Assembly: GCF_034702125.1 (NCBI RefSeq)
Contig: NC_085869.1
Coordinates: 53,642,714-53,706,713 of the forward strand
Length of the DNA stretch: 64,000 bases
Reading direction: 5' to 3'
From: Engraulis encrasicolus
Lineage: Eukaryota > Chordata > Actinopteri > Clupeiformes > Engraulidae
Shown here: positions 1-13,848 of the stretch, piece after piece
How the letters are laid out: each line of letters begins with the position of its first letter
Position numbering within the stretch: the first letter of the stretch is position 1
Program-made: the position numbers and the translations under genes
The notes under the pieces: model-generated
Told to the model about the DNA's origin: nothing
What the model saw: only the letters and a program-made list of their open reading frames with translations
Database searches by the model: none

Positions 1-450
1 AAATACATTTTCTATGGCACACTAGTTTAGTTAGTCCGAATGAACTTGCCTCACCAATATGGTTCTGTAGTTACAGAATACACAGTAAAAAATAAGAGTT
101 AATTCAACACTTAGAAAGTACTCTGGGATCAAACAAACTCTAGAAGATGTTAAATTGACTCTCTAAGTCTTAAATTAACATTATTACAGTGTATTCTCTA
201 CTCGAGTGCGGCATGAGGAATGGCAAATGACATGTGCAGAAGAAGACCCTACTCAAACACATGTGACTTGTGCTGATACATGAGGGGGGGCGGTATGGTA
301 GACAGCATGTAAGGGGTGTCGGCTTACACATACCTGACCTTGGACTAAGCAACCATGTCCTAAAATGAGGATGCCACACATGCGCCGCCCAGACAATATG
401 TCTCAATTTGTGTAACATCCGTGTGTGGGTGGGTGGAGGTGGAGGGGGCT

Positions 451-554
<104 letters not shown>

Positions 555-1240
555 GGCGCGTGCGTGCTTGCGTGCGTGTGTGTAGTGTGTATGTATGATT
601 ATGCGGGTATCTCCAACAACGGCAAATTCAAGGTCTTTAACCCAAAAGACTTCCCTCAGATGAACTAGGCCTATTACCAGAGCAAACAAACTCAGGCAGC
701 TTAACAAGTTGTCACATCAACTGCCTCCCCAAGAATTGCTTTGTTCGAGTTTAACCTACCATAAGACCAGCCCCCACCACCCCAACCACCACCCAGCCCC
801 CCCATCACCACCACCACCTAAACACCCCTTGCCTTGTGTGCCTGTGCGTTCAGTGGGCTTGTTGATAGGGTCTGTATCAGATACCTGAACCTGTCCCCAC
901 ATGAGCGGAGCAAGTATTTGTTTTGACTGGGCCACTGCGCGCTGGCTCTGCCTGGCATGAGCAGCCTCTGCCGATGGTATCAGCCCCCCTCCGAGCCTCG
1001 CTGTTGTCGCAAAGCCTACACGACTGGAGCCTTTTGATGCAGACCTGCATGCGTTTCTCTTGCTATGGTGGCGAGGTATACACACACACACAGAGAATGA
1101 AAAACACACATTGACATGGAAACACGCCCAGACACACACGGGCATACACACACACACAGACAGACGGTCTCTCTCATTCACTCACACACTCTGTCTCTTG
1201 CTCTCTCTGTATCTCCCTCTCTCTATCTCTCTCTCTCTCA

Positions 1241-1396
<156 letters not shown>

Positions 1397-2346
1397 GTAA
1401 CTATAGGGGAGGACGGCAGTAATTGTTGGCCACATACAAACTTGAACTTCAGTGGAGAGGAGACAGTGTCAGTCATGCCACGTGACAGCCAGAGACACCC
1501 TCTGCGTGTCGCCACTAGCGCTATGTAAACATTCACTTCACTACTCCAGTTAATGATGCAGTACATGGAGTCTGGAGGTGCATAGGACCCGCTAGGGTGG
1601 ACAAATGGGTCAGTTGTCCCACGCCCAGGGAAAGAGGGGGGTGGCAGAATTGGGACCCCATTACATTGTATGTGTTGAGAAGGAAGCCCTTTCAAATTAT
1701 TTTGTCCTGGGCTCAGTCAAAGCTGTCAGCTGGAAGAACTCCTATTGTAACTGTGCTGGTTCTTTGTCTTATTCATATTTGTCTCATTTGTCTTCGTAAA
1801 GTGATGTGTGAGAGCCATTTCGAGTATAAACAGCTCTAAATGCAGTGAGTTTCTTTTGCTATGTACGTAGATGTTTGATGGTGGCACAATTTATTTCGTT
1901 ACTGTGTAAAGAAAAACCTTGCCACGTTGCCATCGTGTGTCTTTAAAAAGGCATGTTGATGTTCTTTTTCACTGTTTTCATTGACTATCCTTAAATAATC
2001 AATGATACCGGCCCCCGCAAAAAAAACAAAGGATAAAAATCTCCAAAGCTGAGAGAGAGAGAGAGAGAGAGCCGAGCTCCCATGCAAATTCTTACTACCC
2101 TCAGCACTGATAGGCCACCGCCACCTTGGCACACACTAAAGGGCCAGCCAAAATATATCCATGTGTCTAGTTGGGGTTCAGTGAGAGTTTACCCCAAACA
2201 AGACAGCCGAGCACCTAAACAATGAGGCGAAACAACCGATGCCTGCCTCCCCTTCCCTTTGTAGTGTCAACAACACACAAACGCACACCAGCTCCATTAG
2301 CTGGTGAGGGGCACTGTTGCTAGTATTACTTGAGACTATTGTGTGT

Positions 2347-2496
<150 letters not shown>

Positions 2497-3372
2497 GTGG
2501 GTGGCAGCACCACACAACAGCACGTCAATTGTGTCTGGATTGGTCCTCAAGGTGTCATTGCATACAAAACAACGACAACAACAACAGAGAAGACAACAAC
2601 TAACAAATGGGACATGGAGGAGGAGGGCGGGCGTGGAGAGATAGAGTGAGAAGGAGGAGAGCAAAGGGGAAAAGAAGGGGAAGGGGATGTCTGGGGCCCA
2701 TAGAGAGGGAGGGGGAGGGAGGAGGGAACCTGGCACTTTGTGGCTGTGGAATCCTGAAGTGATGACGGAGCCAGTGGCGAAGCGTCTCGCAAGGGCCCCC
2801 CTCTGCGATATTTCATGGGCCCAACGCCATTAACGTACACTTTTCTATGCTAAGCAGCAAACTCAGTATTGATCAACTATTACACTTAATGATCAGACGT
2901 TATTTATAAATAGCCCATTAGAGTGGCTGACTCCAGCCAACACGACATGTGTCAGAGGGGGGGCCTCTGTCTGACACATCTCCCGCCGCCCTCCCCTGTC
3001 ACAATACCAGTGCTCCGCCCCTGGACGGAGCATATGGGCCCGAGCACCCCTCAACCCAGTGCACTTGACCTGGCTGTCAGCAACCCCGGCCTGCTATTTA
3101 CACTGTGCAGAAGAGCAGGAGAGGAGGACAGCCCGGACGAGCCCTGCCTGATCTCAGGAAGAAACACACGAGGCCACACAAACACGGAATCAAAGTGTAT
3201 ATAGTATGTAGCAGCAGCCTGTTGAACAAACACACCCATGCGGCACACACGCATGCCAGCATGGACTATGTTCTACTAACACATGCATGCTTGCACGCAT
3301 GCACAGGCACGCACGCACGCATGCATGCACCCACTGTGTATTAACATCATGTCCATACACACATGCAGCCTG

Positions 3373-3490
<118 letters not shown>

Positions 3491-4179
3491 GAATGTGTGC
3501 TTATGAGCACACTACTACAGTGTAGCAACCACTGACCACATCGCAGAAGCACCAGCAAAGAAAACAGACATAGAGATGCAAATAGTCAAGAATCACCAAA
3601 CTGGTTTTTCCAAAAAAAAGAAAAAGAGACAGGGAAGAGTTTACGCTTGCAACAAGGCCACCACTTTGTCAGTGTTGAGGCGAGGGAGCAACGTGGGAAC
3701 GAGACACAATGCGATGTTGCGCCTCGGGGCCAATCCGACACGTCAGTGGAGTGCCATTTGACTGCACGTTGCCATTCAGTGAATACGCGGCTGAACAAAC
3801 ACAACTAGGACACGGCTGGCTCGCTCACTCACTCGCTGCTTTACGGAAGTTATTAGTGTTCCGTGGTGTATACTGTAACATAGTTCTAATCATACCGACC
3901 GCAGCCAGGTTTTAAATCAACATTTAGTGTGCCTGGGAAGATTCTCATTCACGATTTTGTGCATGACAAATGCATTTTGCGAAAAGAGTGTGGAGTAGAA
4001 TGACCTCATCGTCATGCACGTTGAAGGACAGGGCTCATTTTGGAATAATGACACGTCTGTTGGCGCTCTGGAATGTGATGAGGACAGAACCTTACGGAGG
4101 TGCCTAAAGTGTTCGCTTGACGATCTAGAGTTCTCTACTCGTGTCCTTCTTGGTGAGACAGTCAGAGTGAGGGACCAAT

Positions 4180-4380
4180 AGGATGTCTGTCTGGGCCCTG
4201 CCGTGGCCAACTGGTAGGGCACTCGCCTGCCATGCGGCTGGCTGGGTTTCGTTTCCCGGCCCGGGTCCTTTGCAGACCCCTCTCTCCCAATTCGCTTCCT
4301 GTCCACCTCTCACGCTGTCCTATCAAGTAGGGTCGAAAAAGACTAGAAAAAAACTTTTTTTTTTTGAAGGATGTCTGTCT
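4180..4380 (+). mobile_element. tRNA-derived SINE with 13-bp target duplication
   Basis: Element 4193-4367: GGGCCCTGCCGTGGCCAACT (A-box-like) and GGTTTCGTTTCC (B-box-like), CT-rich body and T-rich tail. AGGATGTCTGTCT flanks it at 4180-4192 and 4368-4380, a perfect 13-bp duplication typical of L1/RTE-type insertion. Confidence 0.85.
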
Positions 4381-4776
4381 GTACACAACTCAGAGCTCAG
4401 TCAGCACAGCAAACTCTGCTACAAGTTTACATGTGCCTTAATGTGATTCATATCCTAGGCTTTGATCCCACAGCTCACAATTACGTGGCTCCAAGACGTC
4501 TCTGGCGAAATCAGGGGGAGTGACTCATGACCTGACTCAGCAGAATCGCTACGCCGAGACTTCTTCATGCCGTCAGTCAACCAGTCGTCTTCCTCTGCTT
4601 GACTCAAGTCATCTCATCTCGGTTGAATGTGTGTCACAGGGGTTGGTTTTATTTTATTTTTTATGAGCCAGTAAGTGTTTGTGTGGAAGTGGCCTGTCTG
4701 GTTTCCCTTTCAGTGATGTATGACATGATGTGTGGCAGAGGTCAAATGTTCTTACTCTTCTTGGTGGAAAAAACCT

Positions 4777-4902
4777 AGGGTGCATTTCTCAAAAGAGAAG
4801 TTGTAGCCTGTTAGCAACTTCGGTAGTTGCCAATGGGAAAATTCATTGAAAACAACAAAGTAGCTAATGTAGTAAGCAACTTTGGTTTTGAGAAATGAAC
4901 CC
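4777..4902. mobile_element. Short inverted-repeat element
   Basis: GGGTGCATTTCTCAAAA and TTTTGAGAAATGAACCC form the inverted ends (two mismatches). Internal AGCAACTT repeats. A relative without clear ends is at about 34528-34603. Confidence 0.65.
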
Positions 4903-5177
4903 CTGGCTTTACTCAGAAACTGGCCCATTATTCTGCGAGTCCCTGTCCTTTGATCCACTTTTGGTTTCAGGCCCAGAGAGGTACAAGAGGTGGCGCTTTA
5001 GGTCTGTGTAGGATATTTCTTACGACACTTCCTTAGTGTACTACTATTTGTTGAGTCGTGCAAAACTGCTTTTTTAAAGGTATGATGCATACCTGTTGAT
5101 CAATTCATTGTCACTGGTCCATTTTCTACAAGATGCATACTGTTTCCTCCATTCCAAGCGTTCTGGCTTACCACAGG

Positions 5178-5345
5178 TTAAGTCAAGTCAAGTCAAGTCA
5201 AGGCAGCTTTTATTGTCACTTTCTTCATATGCACAAGTCATACAAGGAAAATGAAATTACGTTTTCTCTCTATACCATGCCAAGACAAAGACATACACAA
5301 GACTGACATTTTACAGACTGACATAAAGTGCAAGACAGGACAGGT
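5178..5345 (-). repeat. LINE-like 3' tail with (TTGAC)n end
   Basis: (AAGTC)n at 5180-5200, TTTATTGTCACTTTCTTCAT, and GAAATTACGTTTTCTCTCT. The same family as 10464-10690. Confidence 0.6.
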
Positions 5346-5454
5346 AACAGTGATGGACTGGTAGCAATAAGGTGGTTAAAATCATTAGGAAGTACATTAA
5401 TTGAGTATAAATAACACTGCACATCATGTGCACTAAATGAATTGAATTAAATTA

Positions 5455-5765
5455 CAAGTGAACTCATCATTAAAAATGAGCTTGGCCTTGAAGAAGGCGT
5501 ATTAATACACTGTCTAAGCGTATGACTCTGTTGTGTATTCTGTATCATGTTACCCTTTTTAATTAAATTCAAAACAAACTCACCAGTAAAGAAGCCCTTG
5601 GCCATGATGAACATGTATAAATACATTGGATAAGAACAGTGCCATGTGTGCACTCTAACTATAAATATTGCTACGCCTGTGTGACATATTAATTAAATAC
5701 ATTTATCTAAATATAAAAGTCTAACTCACCATTTAAGAATCTGTTGGCCTTGCTGAGGGTATATA
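5455..5765 (-). repeat. Tandem repeats carrying copies of the ahr2 exon 2 donor edge
   Basis: Downstream of ahr2 exon 2 on the - strand, three copies of its last 30-40 bases with the donor lie at 5724 and 5578 (both GGTGAGTT) and 5462 (GATGAGTT, decayed). The 5578 copy reads FIMAKGFFT before GTGAGT, against FIKAKNFFH in the real exon. Each copy is followed by a similar AT-rich spacer with TATAAATACA(C/T)TGG. Spacings from the real donor are 318, 146 and 116 bp. Confidence 0.85.
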
Positions 5766-6047
5766 AATACACTGGCTAAGACAGGAGTATGTTTTGTACT
5801 CTCTATGCCATTATACTGTGTGCAATCATATTTTATTCTATTGATTTTTTTAAGAAAAGCTATAAATCTCTCACACATTGACCATTTCATTTTTGCTTCA
5901 TTCTAATGTTACACCTTCAGAAATGATCAGTATGTGGCAGTTTTTCTGATTAGCGACCTATGGGTTATCTCTGACGCACCTGCCAGCAGAGGTGTGTGAG
6001 AATTTGTATCATTTATTTTTTTCTAATGGAATTAAAAGAAAACTCAC

Positions 6048-6229
6048 AATGAAAGAAGTTCTTGGCCTTGATGAAGGCGACGCTGAGGCGCAGCACGGAG
6101 AGCTTATCCAGGCGGGAGCGTACATCCTCAGAGAAGGGCAGCAGGCTCGTCAACTTGTCCAGCTCCCCGTTCAGACGATCCCGGTGGCGTTTGGAGGGGT
6201 TGGTCTTGGCGTTCTCAGGACGAGGTTTG
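6048..6229 (-). CDS. ahr2: Aryl hydrocarbon receptor 2 type, exon 2 (bHLH)
   Basis: Sixty whole codons plus one base at each end. It reads [18 protein letters not shown], then [34 protein letters not shown] and IKAKNFFH. This is a canonical AHR bHLH, closer to fish AHR2 ([18 protein letters not shown]) than to ahr1 exon 2 at 25383. The acceptor is CATATTAG on the - strand (6230-6237) and the donor is T|GTGAGT (6042-6047). It ends in phase 1, the same phase as ahr1 exon 2. No exon 3 was found in 1-6047, so this intron must be more than 6 kb. Degenerate copies of both exon edges surround it. Confidence 0.93.
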
Positions 6230-6299
6230 CTAATATGAAAAAGACAAGAGAGAGAGAAAAAAAGGGGGGGGGGTCAGTCAAAGCAAAGGAGAGGAGAAT

Positions 6300-7165
6300 G
6301 TGGTCAGTGGTGCCTTATACTTGGAGGGGTCGGTCTCTGTTTTCAGGACAAGGTTTGCTAAATGTGAAAAAGACAGAACACAGGGGGACAGGGATGTCAC
6401 TCAAAAAAGATATGAAGAGACGGGAGTTGGCTTGGGGAGATGTTGGTCTTTGAATTTTAGGACAAGGTATGCTAATATGAAAACGACAAAAGAGAAGAGG
6501 GGGAGAGATGTCAGTCAAATGAGAGATGATAATTGTCACTCAGTATTGCCACATGCTTGTAGCCTAGGAAATCTCATCGTTCCCATCTGAATAGGACATA
6601 TAGCACTTGTGATATGGTTTGATGTGAACCAGGCAAGCATGCTTGGAGGGGTTGGTCTTGGTGTTTTCAGGACGAGGTTTGCTAATGTGAAAAATAAAAA
6701 TATAGAAACAATAGGAAAAAGGAGACAGGGGAAACGAGACATGAAGTCAAAAGCGACAAACAGAATGGGAGGAGAGATGAGAGAGGGGTTGGTTTGGGGT
6801 TGGTCTTGTTGTTTTTGGACAAGATTTGCTAAATGTGAAAAAGACAACAGAAAAAAGAGTGAGATGTCAGTCAAAGGCTAAATATAAATGGTCACTCAGA
6901 ATTGTACAGTATACACCGGAACACGTGGTTGGAGCGGTTGGTCCTGGTGTTGTCTGCATGAAATTTGCTAAATTGAAAAAGGCAGAGTAAAGCACTGGGC
7001 TGTTGGTGAAAGGAGATATGAAATCTGATAACACTAGTGACAAACGACATTGCCACACTATAACACAAACACTGTACCACCACATGGCCAACATCATTTG
7101 CTGCGACAGTATGTGTCTGAGGGGTTGGTCGTTTTCTAGCTGAGGTTTGCTAATATGAAGAAAGG
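6300..7165 (-). repeat. Tandem repeats carrying copies of the ahr2 exon 2 acceptor edge
   Basis: Upstream of ahr2 exon 2 on the - strand there are six further copies of polypyrimidine, CAyATTAG and the first 30-45 bases of the exon. The acceptor boundaries are at 6357, 6471, 6681, 6828, 6967 and 7149; the real one is at 6229. All six keep the acceptor AG followed by CA(A/T)A. The copy at 6681 still reads KPRPENTKTNPSK before diverging. Spacing is 114-210 bp, with purine-rich (+ strand) filler such as GAAAAAGACA between copies. Confidence 0.9.
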
Positions 7166-7897
7166 AGGGTGTAAAACGGAAAACAACGTCACAAACAAAT
7201 TGCAACACTGCTTGTTCCCGCTACTATGCTGTAAAAGCTCTAGTATTTGCTGCACGTTGCATGATTTGCGCTATGCAAACACAGTCGATATTCTTGTCGT
7301 CAAATAGCATTGCCACAACCTAAGATAAACACCGTTACCACCACATTTGTAACTCGAGTGTTTTATTCCTGTGCTGTGCGTGTGAGTAAGGGGAACACGA
7401 TCTCCTCCCCTGCCGAAATAGGCCCATGATTAAAAAGCATGGGGTGAATTAATTTTCCGTACTCTTTAGTAATGTGGAAGGAATCATGGCAACATTTCTT
7501 TGTACCGACAGGAGAAAAAAAAAGGGAAAAGGAGTAAAACTAGAGCTGCTGGACTTTCCAACACACACACACACACTCACTTGAACGCACACTCACTCAC
7601 ACGCAAGCACATGGCAGTTCACCAGGACCCGTGTCTCCCTGCCAAAGGTGGCCTGTGTTCAGAGAGGATGGGCGGGCGGGCGGGCGGGAGGGGAGGGCGG
7701 GCAGGCAAGCAGGCAGGCGAGAGGGAGGCAGGCGGCTGGGTAAGCTGCACTCGCCAGGGCCAGGGCCAGGGCCAGGACTCATAAAATGTGAATGAGGCGC
7801 TGGGGCTGTGAGAAGAAACGCACCTAGGAGCGTGAATCACCCACCCGCCTCCCCGGGCCAAGAGCAGTGGGGCGAGACCGAGTGGAGCTGAGCTGAG

Positions 7898-8330
7898 CTG
7901 AGCTGAACAGAGGAGAGGAGAGGAGAGGAGAGGAGAGGAGAGGAGAGGAGAGGAGAGGAGAGGAGAGGAGAGGAGAGGAGAGAGAGAGAGGAGAGGAGAG
8001 GAGAGGAGAGAAGAGGAGAGGAGAGGAGAGGAGAGGAGAGAGAGAGAGAGAGAGGAGAGGAGAGGAGAGGAGAGGAGAGGAGAGAGAGGAGAGGATGGGA
8101 GAGCAGAGGAGAGGAGAGGAGAGGATAGAAGAGAGGGGAGGAGAGGAGGGTAGATGAGAGGAGAGGAGAGGAGCTGAACAGAGGAGAGGAGAGGAGAGGA
8201 GAGGAGAGGAGAGGAGAGGAGAGGAGAGGAGAGGAGAGGAGAGGAGAGGAGAGGAGCTGAACAGAGTGGAGTGGAGTGGAGAGGAGAGGAGCTGAACAGA
8301 GTGGAGTGGAGTGGAGAGGAGAGGAGAGTA
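7898..8330 (+). repeat. 430-bp GAGGA purine tract
   Basis: (GGAGA)n with GA blocks, repeatedly interrupted by GAGCTGAACAGAG(T)G. Nearly pure purine on the + strand. Confidence 0.95.
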
Positions 8331-8532
8331 GTGAGTGAGGGCCTAGAGGGCCAACACCGCACACAGACTGATCTCAGATCAGTGCATACAGTATATGCAG
8401 AACAGAAAAAAGATCAGCATCTCTCTCTCTCTCTCTGTCTTCCTGTCTGTTTCTTCCTGCCTCTCTCTATTTCACAAGCTGTCTCACTCCGACTCTCTAA
8501 ATCTCTCTCCCTGTCTCTACTCTCTCTTGCTC

Positions 8533-8534
8533 TT

Positions 8535-8613
<79 letters not shown>
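8533..8613 (+). repeat. (CT)n microsatellite
   Basis: About 34 CT units before one TTT interruption. Confidence 0.97.
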
Positions 8614-9783
8614 GGCTCCAGTCTATCTATCAAATCTTTCAATCTCTATCTATCTCCAAGTCTTTTTCTGTCATTCTGCATAAGGAACATTCCTAACACA
8701 TTTCTCAAGACAATGGCACACGTCTTAACAGCATAAAATCAACAAATGTGTGTGCATGGTAATATAACAATGTTTGTTCACGTTCTGTGACGTTCTGTCA
8801 AAAGACGCTGAAGACGGCTTAGGCCGCAACGTCTGTCTGTCTGTCTGCCATGCTAACCCAGTATTAAAACTGCAAGAAACTGATCCGGGAGTGCGGCTTT
8901 TTTACAAAACATGAACTTTACTGTTTGCTCGCACCCGAAGAAGACCTTGTAAGAAACTTTTCAGAGTTCAGCGCACTTTCTCTACAAAAAGACTGTTCAC
9001 ATTCTGTGCCATGAAGTATATTTTAACTTCAGAGGTAAAAAAAGTGAACCATTAAAAAGCTGCACTATACTACAAAATCTTGAATGTGCAACAGAAATAT
9101 TAGTTAAAAGTATTCAGGGTTTTTTACACTTGCAAAATTGTACTATCTGATATCTTGTATCATCCGTGTTGTATCTGTTTTTGACAACCTAAGCACTTTG
9201 CCTGAAAGAGGAAGTCATGACGAGTATGCTCGGCCTACACCCACTCTAAAATACTCACAGTGGCCAAGTAACTTTGCTAACATAGCACTGTCAGTTCTGG
9301 ACCATTATCATTACCATGACAAGCCTTGCACAGTAACAAAAAAATACACTGTAAAAGCAAACCTTTTCCAACAGATAGCTTTCCACAACTAATGTACACT
9401 GGATGGTGTGATGCATGAATGATCTAAGGATAGACCGATATATATATCGGTTTGATATCGGGCCGATATTTGCATTTTTTAAGTGTATCATATTGGCCGA
9501 TACGCATGTGGTTTTGGCCGATACGCAATGCTAAGTTCTACCTCAATATGGTAATGTTAAAGGAATGTTTATTTTTAACTTGAGACCTTTTTTTTTACCC
9601 ATATCGGCCCCAAATATCGGGTATCGGAAATTGGAAATCTTCCTTTTCTGAACGAATGGGTACAAAAGTTGTCTGCTGCTGTTCCAAGTTCTCTTGATGA
9701 CAGTGGCATGGCGATACACACAGTCCAAAACAACATTTTAGGAACTAAGTATTGTTGCTCAGAGACATTGCTCAAAAAGAAAC

Positions 9784-9958
9784 CTTAACCCTTTCATGAC
9801 GAGCCTCTGTTATAACCTTATTGTCATCACAATGGTAACGATGACCATCTTTTCTGTTATTTGAGACTCTTGGTAATGCCATAGCAGGGTTGTTATGATG
9901 TAGTTATGCTTTTTCAGCAAAAAGTGAATGGGAGATCCCATCAACATGAAAGGGTTAA
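9784..9958 (+). mobile_element. Short inverted-end element (AACCCTTTCATG ends)
   Basis: Begins TTAACCCTTTCATGACGAG and ends CATCAACATGAAAGGGTTAA; these ends are inverted repeats. Relatives: 16170-16570, 42141-42450 and partial pieces at about 18440 and 30500-30620. Confidence 0.7.
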
Positions 9959-10162
9959 ACTTAAGCGGTTGCTGAGCTGTACTGTAGCCTTCCATTGCCT
10001 TGCCTTGCCTTGCCTAGTGCTTCTCCACATCCTCTTCTCTCTACTCTTTAATTGTGTCCTGCAGCGAACTCCTGGCATCCCTTCAAAACTAGTCTCAGCT
10101 CTCTTAGTCATGCCTCGGGAAATGGATCTCCTGTCTCCCCCAGCTAGGCCTACAGTATAAGG

Positions 10163-10450
10163 GCAGTCATGGGTAAACGGTTAGGGTGTCAGACTTGTAT
10201 CCCAAAGGTTGCCGGTTCGACTCTCGACCTGCCATGTTGTTTGGGGGGGGGGGGAGTAATTAACGAGGTCTTCCATGACTGAGGTACCCTGGGCATAGTA
10301 CTGCCCCGTCGCACTGGGGCGCCATTGGGGGTAGCCCTCTTGCACGGGTGAGACATAAATGCAATTTCGTCATGTGCAGTGAGCACTTGTGTGCTGTGGA
10401 GTGATGTATCACAAAGACAATGGGAGTTTCCCAGGTGGGCTTTCACTTTC
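10163..10450 (+). mobile_element. tRNA-derived SINE, second family
   Basis: GTCATGGGTAAACGGTTAGG (A-box region) and GGTTCGACTCTCGACC (B-box region), followed by a conserved-looking body (CCATGACTGAGGTACCCTGG, GCACTGGGGCGCCATTGG). It ends at TTTCACTTTCACTTTTACTT, directly joined to the LINE-like tail at 10464. Confidence 0.75.
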
Positions 10451-10463
10451 ACTTTTACTTCAC

Positions 10464-10690
10464 TTAGTCAAGTCAAGTCAAGTCAAGTCAAGTCAAGTTT
10501 ATTGTCAATTTCTTTACATGCACTGGTCATACAAAGAATTTGAAATTGCGTTTCTTGCTCTCCCATGCAGACATAGACTAATTCTAGGTAAGGACATAGA
10601 CAGTATAGACATAGACAGTACTCATACATGGACATAGACAGTATGGACGTAGACATTGCTCATACAGACATTTAAAGTGCAAGACTGGAC
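10464..10690 (-). repeat. LINE-like 3' tail with (TTGAC)n end
   Basis: The + strand shows (AAGTC)n and then TTTATTGTCA, ATGCACTGGTCATACAAAG and ATTTGAAATTGCGTTT, followed by GACATAGACAGTA repeats. The order is that of an inverted LINE 3' end finishing in a pentamer tail. Related copies are at 5178-5345 and 39092-39190. Confidence 0.6.
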
Positions 10691-10837
10691 AACAGAAGAC
10701 TTGTAGAGAACATACATTAAGAGGAGGTATTTTGTTGTTCTTTTTCTAAAAGTCCTTTATAGCGTTCTGACATAGTAATAGTAGCATTTGAAGAAATAAA
10801 TAATTAAAAAAGGTTTTTATTAAATGCACCAGCAGCA

Positions 10838-10873
10838 GTATGTGTGTGTGTGTGTGTGTGTTTGTATGTGTTT

Positions 10874-10964
<91 letters not shown>

Positions 10965-11003
10965 AGTGCAGGTAGAAAGTGCGGTGTGCGTCTGTGTGTG
11001 TGT

Positions 11004-11090
<87 letters not shown>

Positions 11091-11151
11091 TGAGTATGAG
11101 TTGTGTGTCAGTGTGTGTATGTTTGGGTTTAGTGCAGAAAGTGCAGTGTGC

Positions 11152-11248
<97 letters not shown>

Positions 11249-11270
11249 GTGTGTGTGTGTGTGTGTGTGT

Positions 11271-11316
<46 letters not shown>

Positions 11317-11320
11317 GTAT
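10838..11320 (+). repeat. Compound (GT)n array with repeated spacer
   Basis: Several GT blocks separated by a related spacer with TTTAGTGCAG(G)(T)(A)GAAAGTG at about 10963 and 11128 and variants at 11330 and 11367. The array itself has been duplicated. Confidence 0.9.
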
Positions 11321-12904
11321 GTTTTGAGTTAGTGCAGGTTGAAAGTTCAGTCACAGATGTAGTAGTGCAGGTGGAATGTTCAGTCGCAGATATGGTGGTG
11401 GGGATGAGGGGGGGGGAGCGTTGTCAGTGGCCTGGCTGGCTAGAGGCTGACAGTGAAGGGAGAGTGGGTTGAGTGTTCAGTATCTTGATTGCTTGATACT
11501 TCCTAGTCATGCCTAGGAAGAGTGAATTTCCTGCCTGTGTCGTTGATAGCTTTGGCTAGGCAGAGGACAAAGTCACCTGAAAGGGCCCTCCTCCATACAA
11601 TTACATAGGCATACAATGTAATGAGGAGACATTTTTGGGCCCCATCTATCCTTGGGCCCGGGACAGCTGACCCCTGTGCTCTGACAACACAATGCCAGGG
11701 TGGTTGCAAGACATCAGGGAATTCAGTTCATTCCATATTGATCCCTATTGCAGATAAGAGAAGATGGTGTCTTAGTCTTCCCAAATATTCGTTATTCTTC
11801 AGCGCTGGGTAGACAAGGACAAAATCAGGGGCTGATGTGTTTGTTAAGATTATCTCTCTGCCATGTCATGGAACTCAAAAAAGATGAGTTGAACTATATC
11901 GACTGGACTCCCCTCGTGCCGGACTGGAAGTCCAGTTGCTAACAAGTCCACTGTTTTTACAGACGTGCAGAGACTTTTAGGCTCACAGTGGTTTCCAATA
12001 TAGGTAAGGAAGGTGTATGGTTGTTGATGGTGATGGTGGATGTGGTTGCGACTAGTTTTCAGTTGGAACCACTGGGTTCCCACTGGCTAGAATGCTATAG
12101 CCACTTCTAAACAATCTGACTCTGGTTATTATCATTCAGAAATCAGTTCATAAAAATACTGTCAAACCTATGTAAATTTGTTGTTCACGAATCTCGTGAT
12201 AATTTGTCTTTATCTGCCAGGCTCCAGTAGTCTAATGCGTTCTTAATGCTGCAAACATTTTTAAATGGTTAGCAAACTGCTTTCGCCTTGAAAGTTCCCC
12301 AGCCCTGTGTAATTCAATAACCGGCTCGCTCCCCATGTTAGTATTTACTTCAAAAACACTGTGGTTTTGTCCAATAACAGACCATCCATTCTGCAAAGAA
12401 ACTAACGGTAGTGTTTTGTTGTTATTATTAGAACAATAGCATGTCAGCTTTAATTGCGTTATTTTTACTTAGATATTTTTGGTCCAGCTTTTTCATCTGT
12501 TGACAAAGCATATCCAAAACACTATCGGACACACGCGCATGCACACACAAACATACACGTGAACACACACACACAAGTACGCGCACACACACACACGCAT
12601 GCACACACATGCACGCACGTGCACGCACGCACGCACGCACACGCACACACGCGCACGCACACACATAAAAAATGAAATGTTTGCAAATGCATGTTTCCAT
12701 GTGGCTGAATCTGTAACTAATCACTACAAGATGGTAGCAATCTGAGCGCGCAACAGTCAAATTACATGGCAATGACTAGGCTATAAATACATATGCATCC
12801 TTTCTTTCTTTTCCTTCCAGATAGGTGAGGAAGTATAGCCACATAGTGAGCAGTAACAGCTGTCCACCAACATATTCACAACAGACACGCAGAAAGGCTA
12901 AGCG

Positions 12905-13055
<151 letters not shown>

Positions 13056-13415
13056 GGTGGATGGGCTTGCGTTTGTATGTGTGGGTGGGGGGGTGCAAGT
13101 ATTAGAGAGAGAGAGAGAGAGAGGCAGGGAGACAGAGTGAGGAAAGAGAGAGGGGGGCAGGGAGAGGAAAGAGAAAGAGCGAGAGAGCGAGAGAGCGAGA
13201 GAGAGCGAGAGCGAGCAAAACAGGAGAGGGTGGGGTGGGGGACTCTGGGGGGGAAGAAAAAAACTGATCGAAAAAGAAAGTTCTCCAGCCAAAAGTTTTT
13301 TCCCCCCTTTTTTTGGATCCCACCCCTCCATGTAGTGACCACAGATTTTTTTACAGCCAAATCTCTCTAGTCTCTCTAGGCTACCAGGCCCAGATGTCTA
13401 CTGAGGAATCCCACG

Positions 13416-13417
<2 letters not shown>

Positions 13418-13512
<95 letters not shown>
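13418..13512 (+). repeat. (AC)n microsatellite
   Basis: About 47 uninterrupted units. Confidence 0.97.
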
Positions 13513-13513
<1 letters not shown>

Positions 13514-13701
13514 CACCAACTACAGCATTGGTGATACAGAAAGTGGGTTACTAAGTTTACAGTACTGAACAGCATGTCCCTTCACTTCATTTCACAAGGG
13601 GTTTGGTAAGGGTGTGTGGTCTTTGGCAGAGTGGTTGTGTATGACTGTATGTGCACAAGTGTGTGGGTGGGTAGGTGAGTGTGGCGGGGTTGAGGGTAGT
13701 G

Positions 13702-13848
<147 letters not shown>

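Noticed and set aside
6642..6690. Alternative ahr2 bHLH exon at the 6681 acceptor copy
   Set aside because: It stays open for a few codons (KPRPENTKTNPSK), but the basic region RHRDR and both helices are missing.
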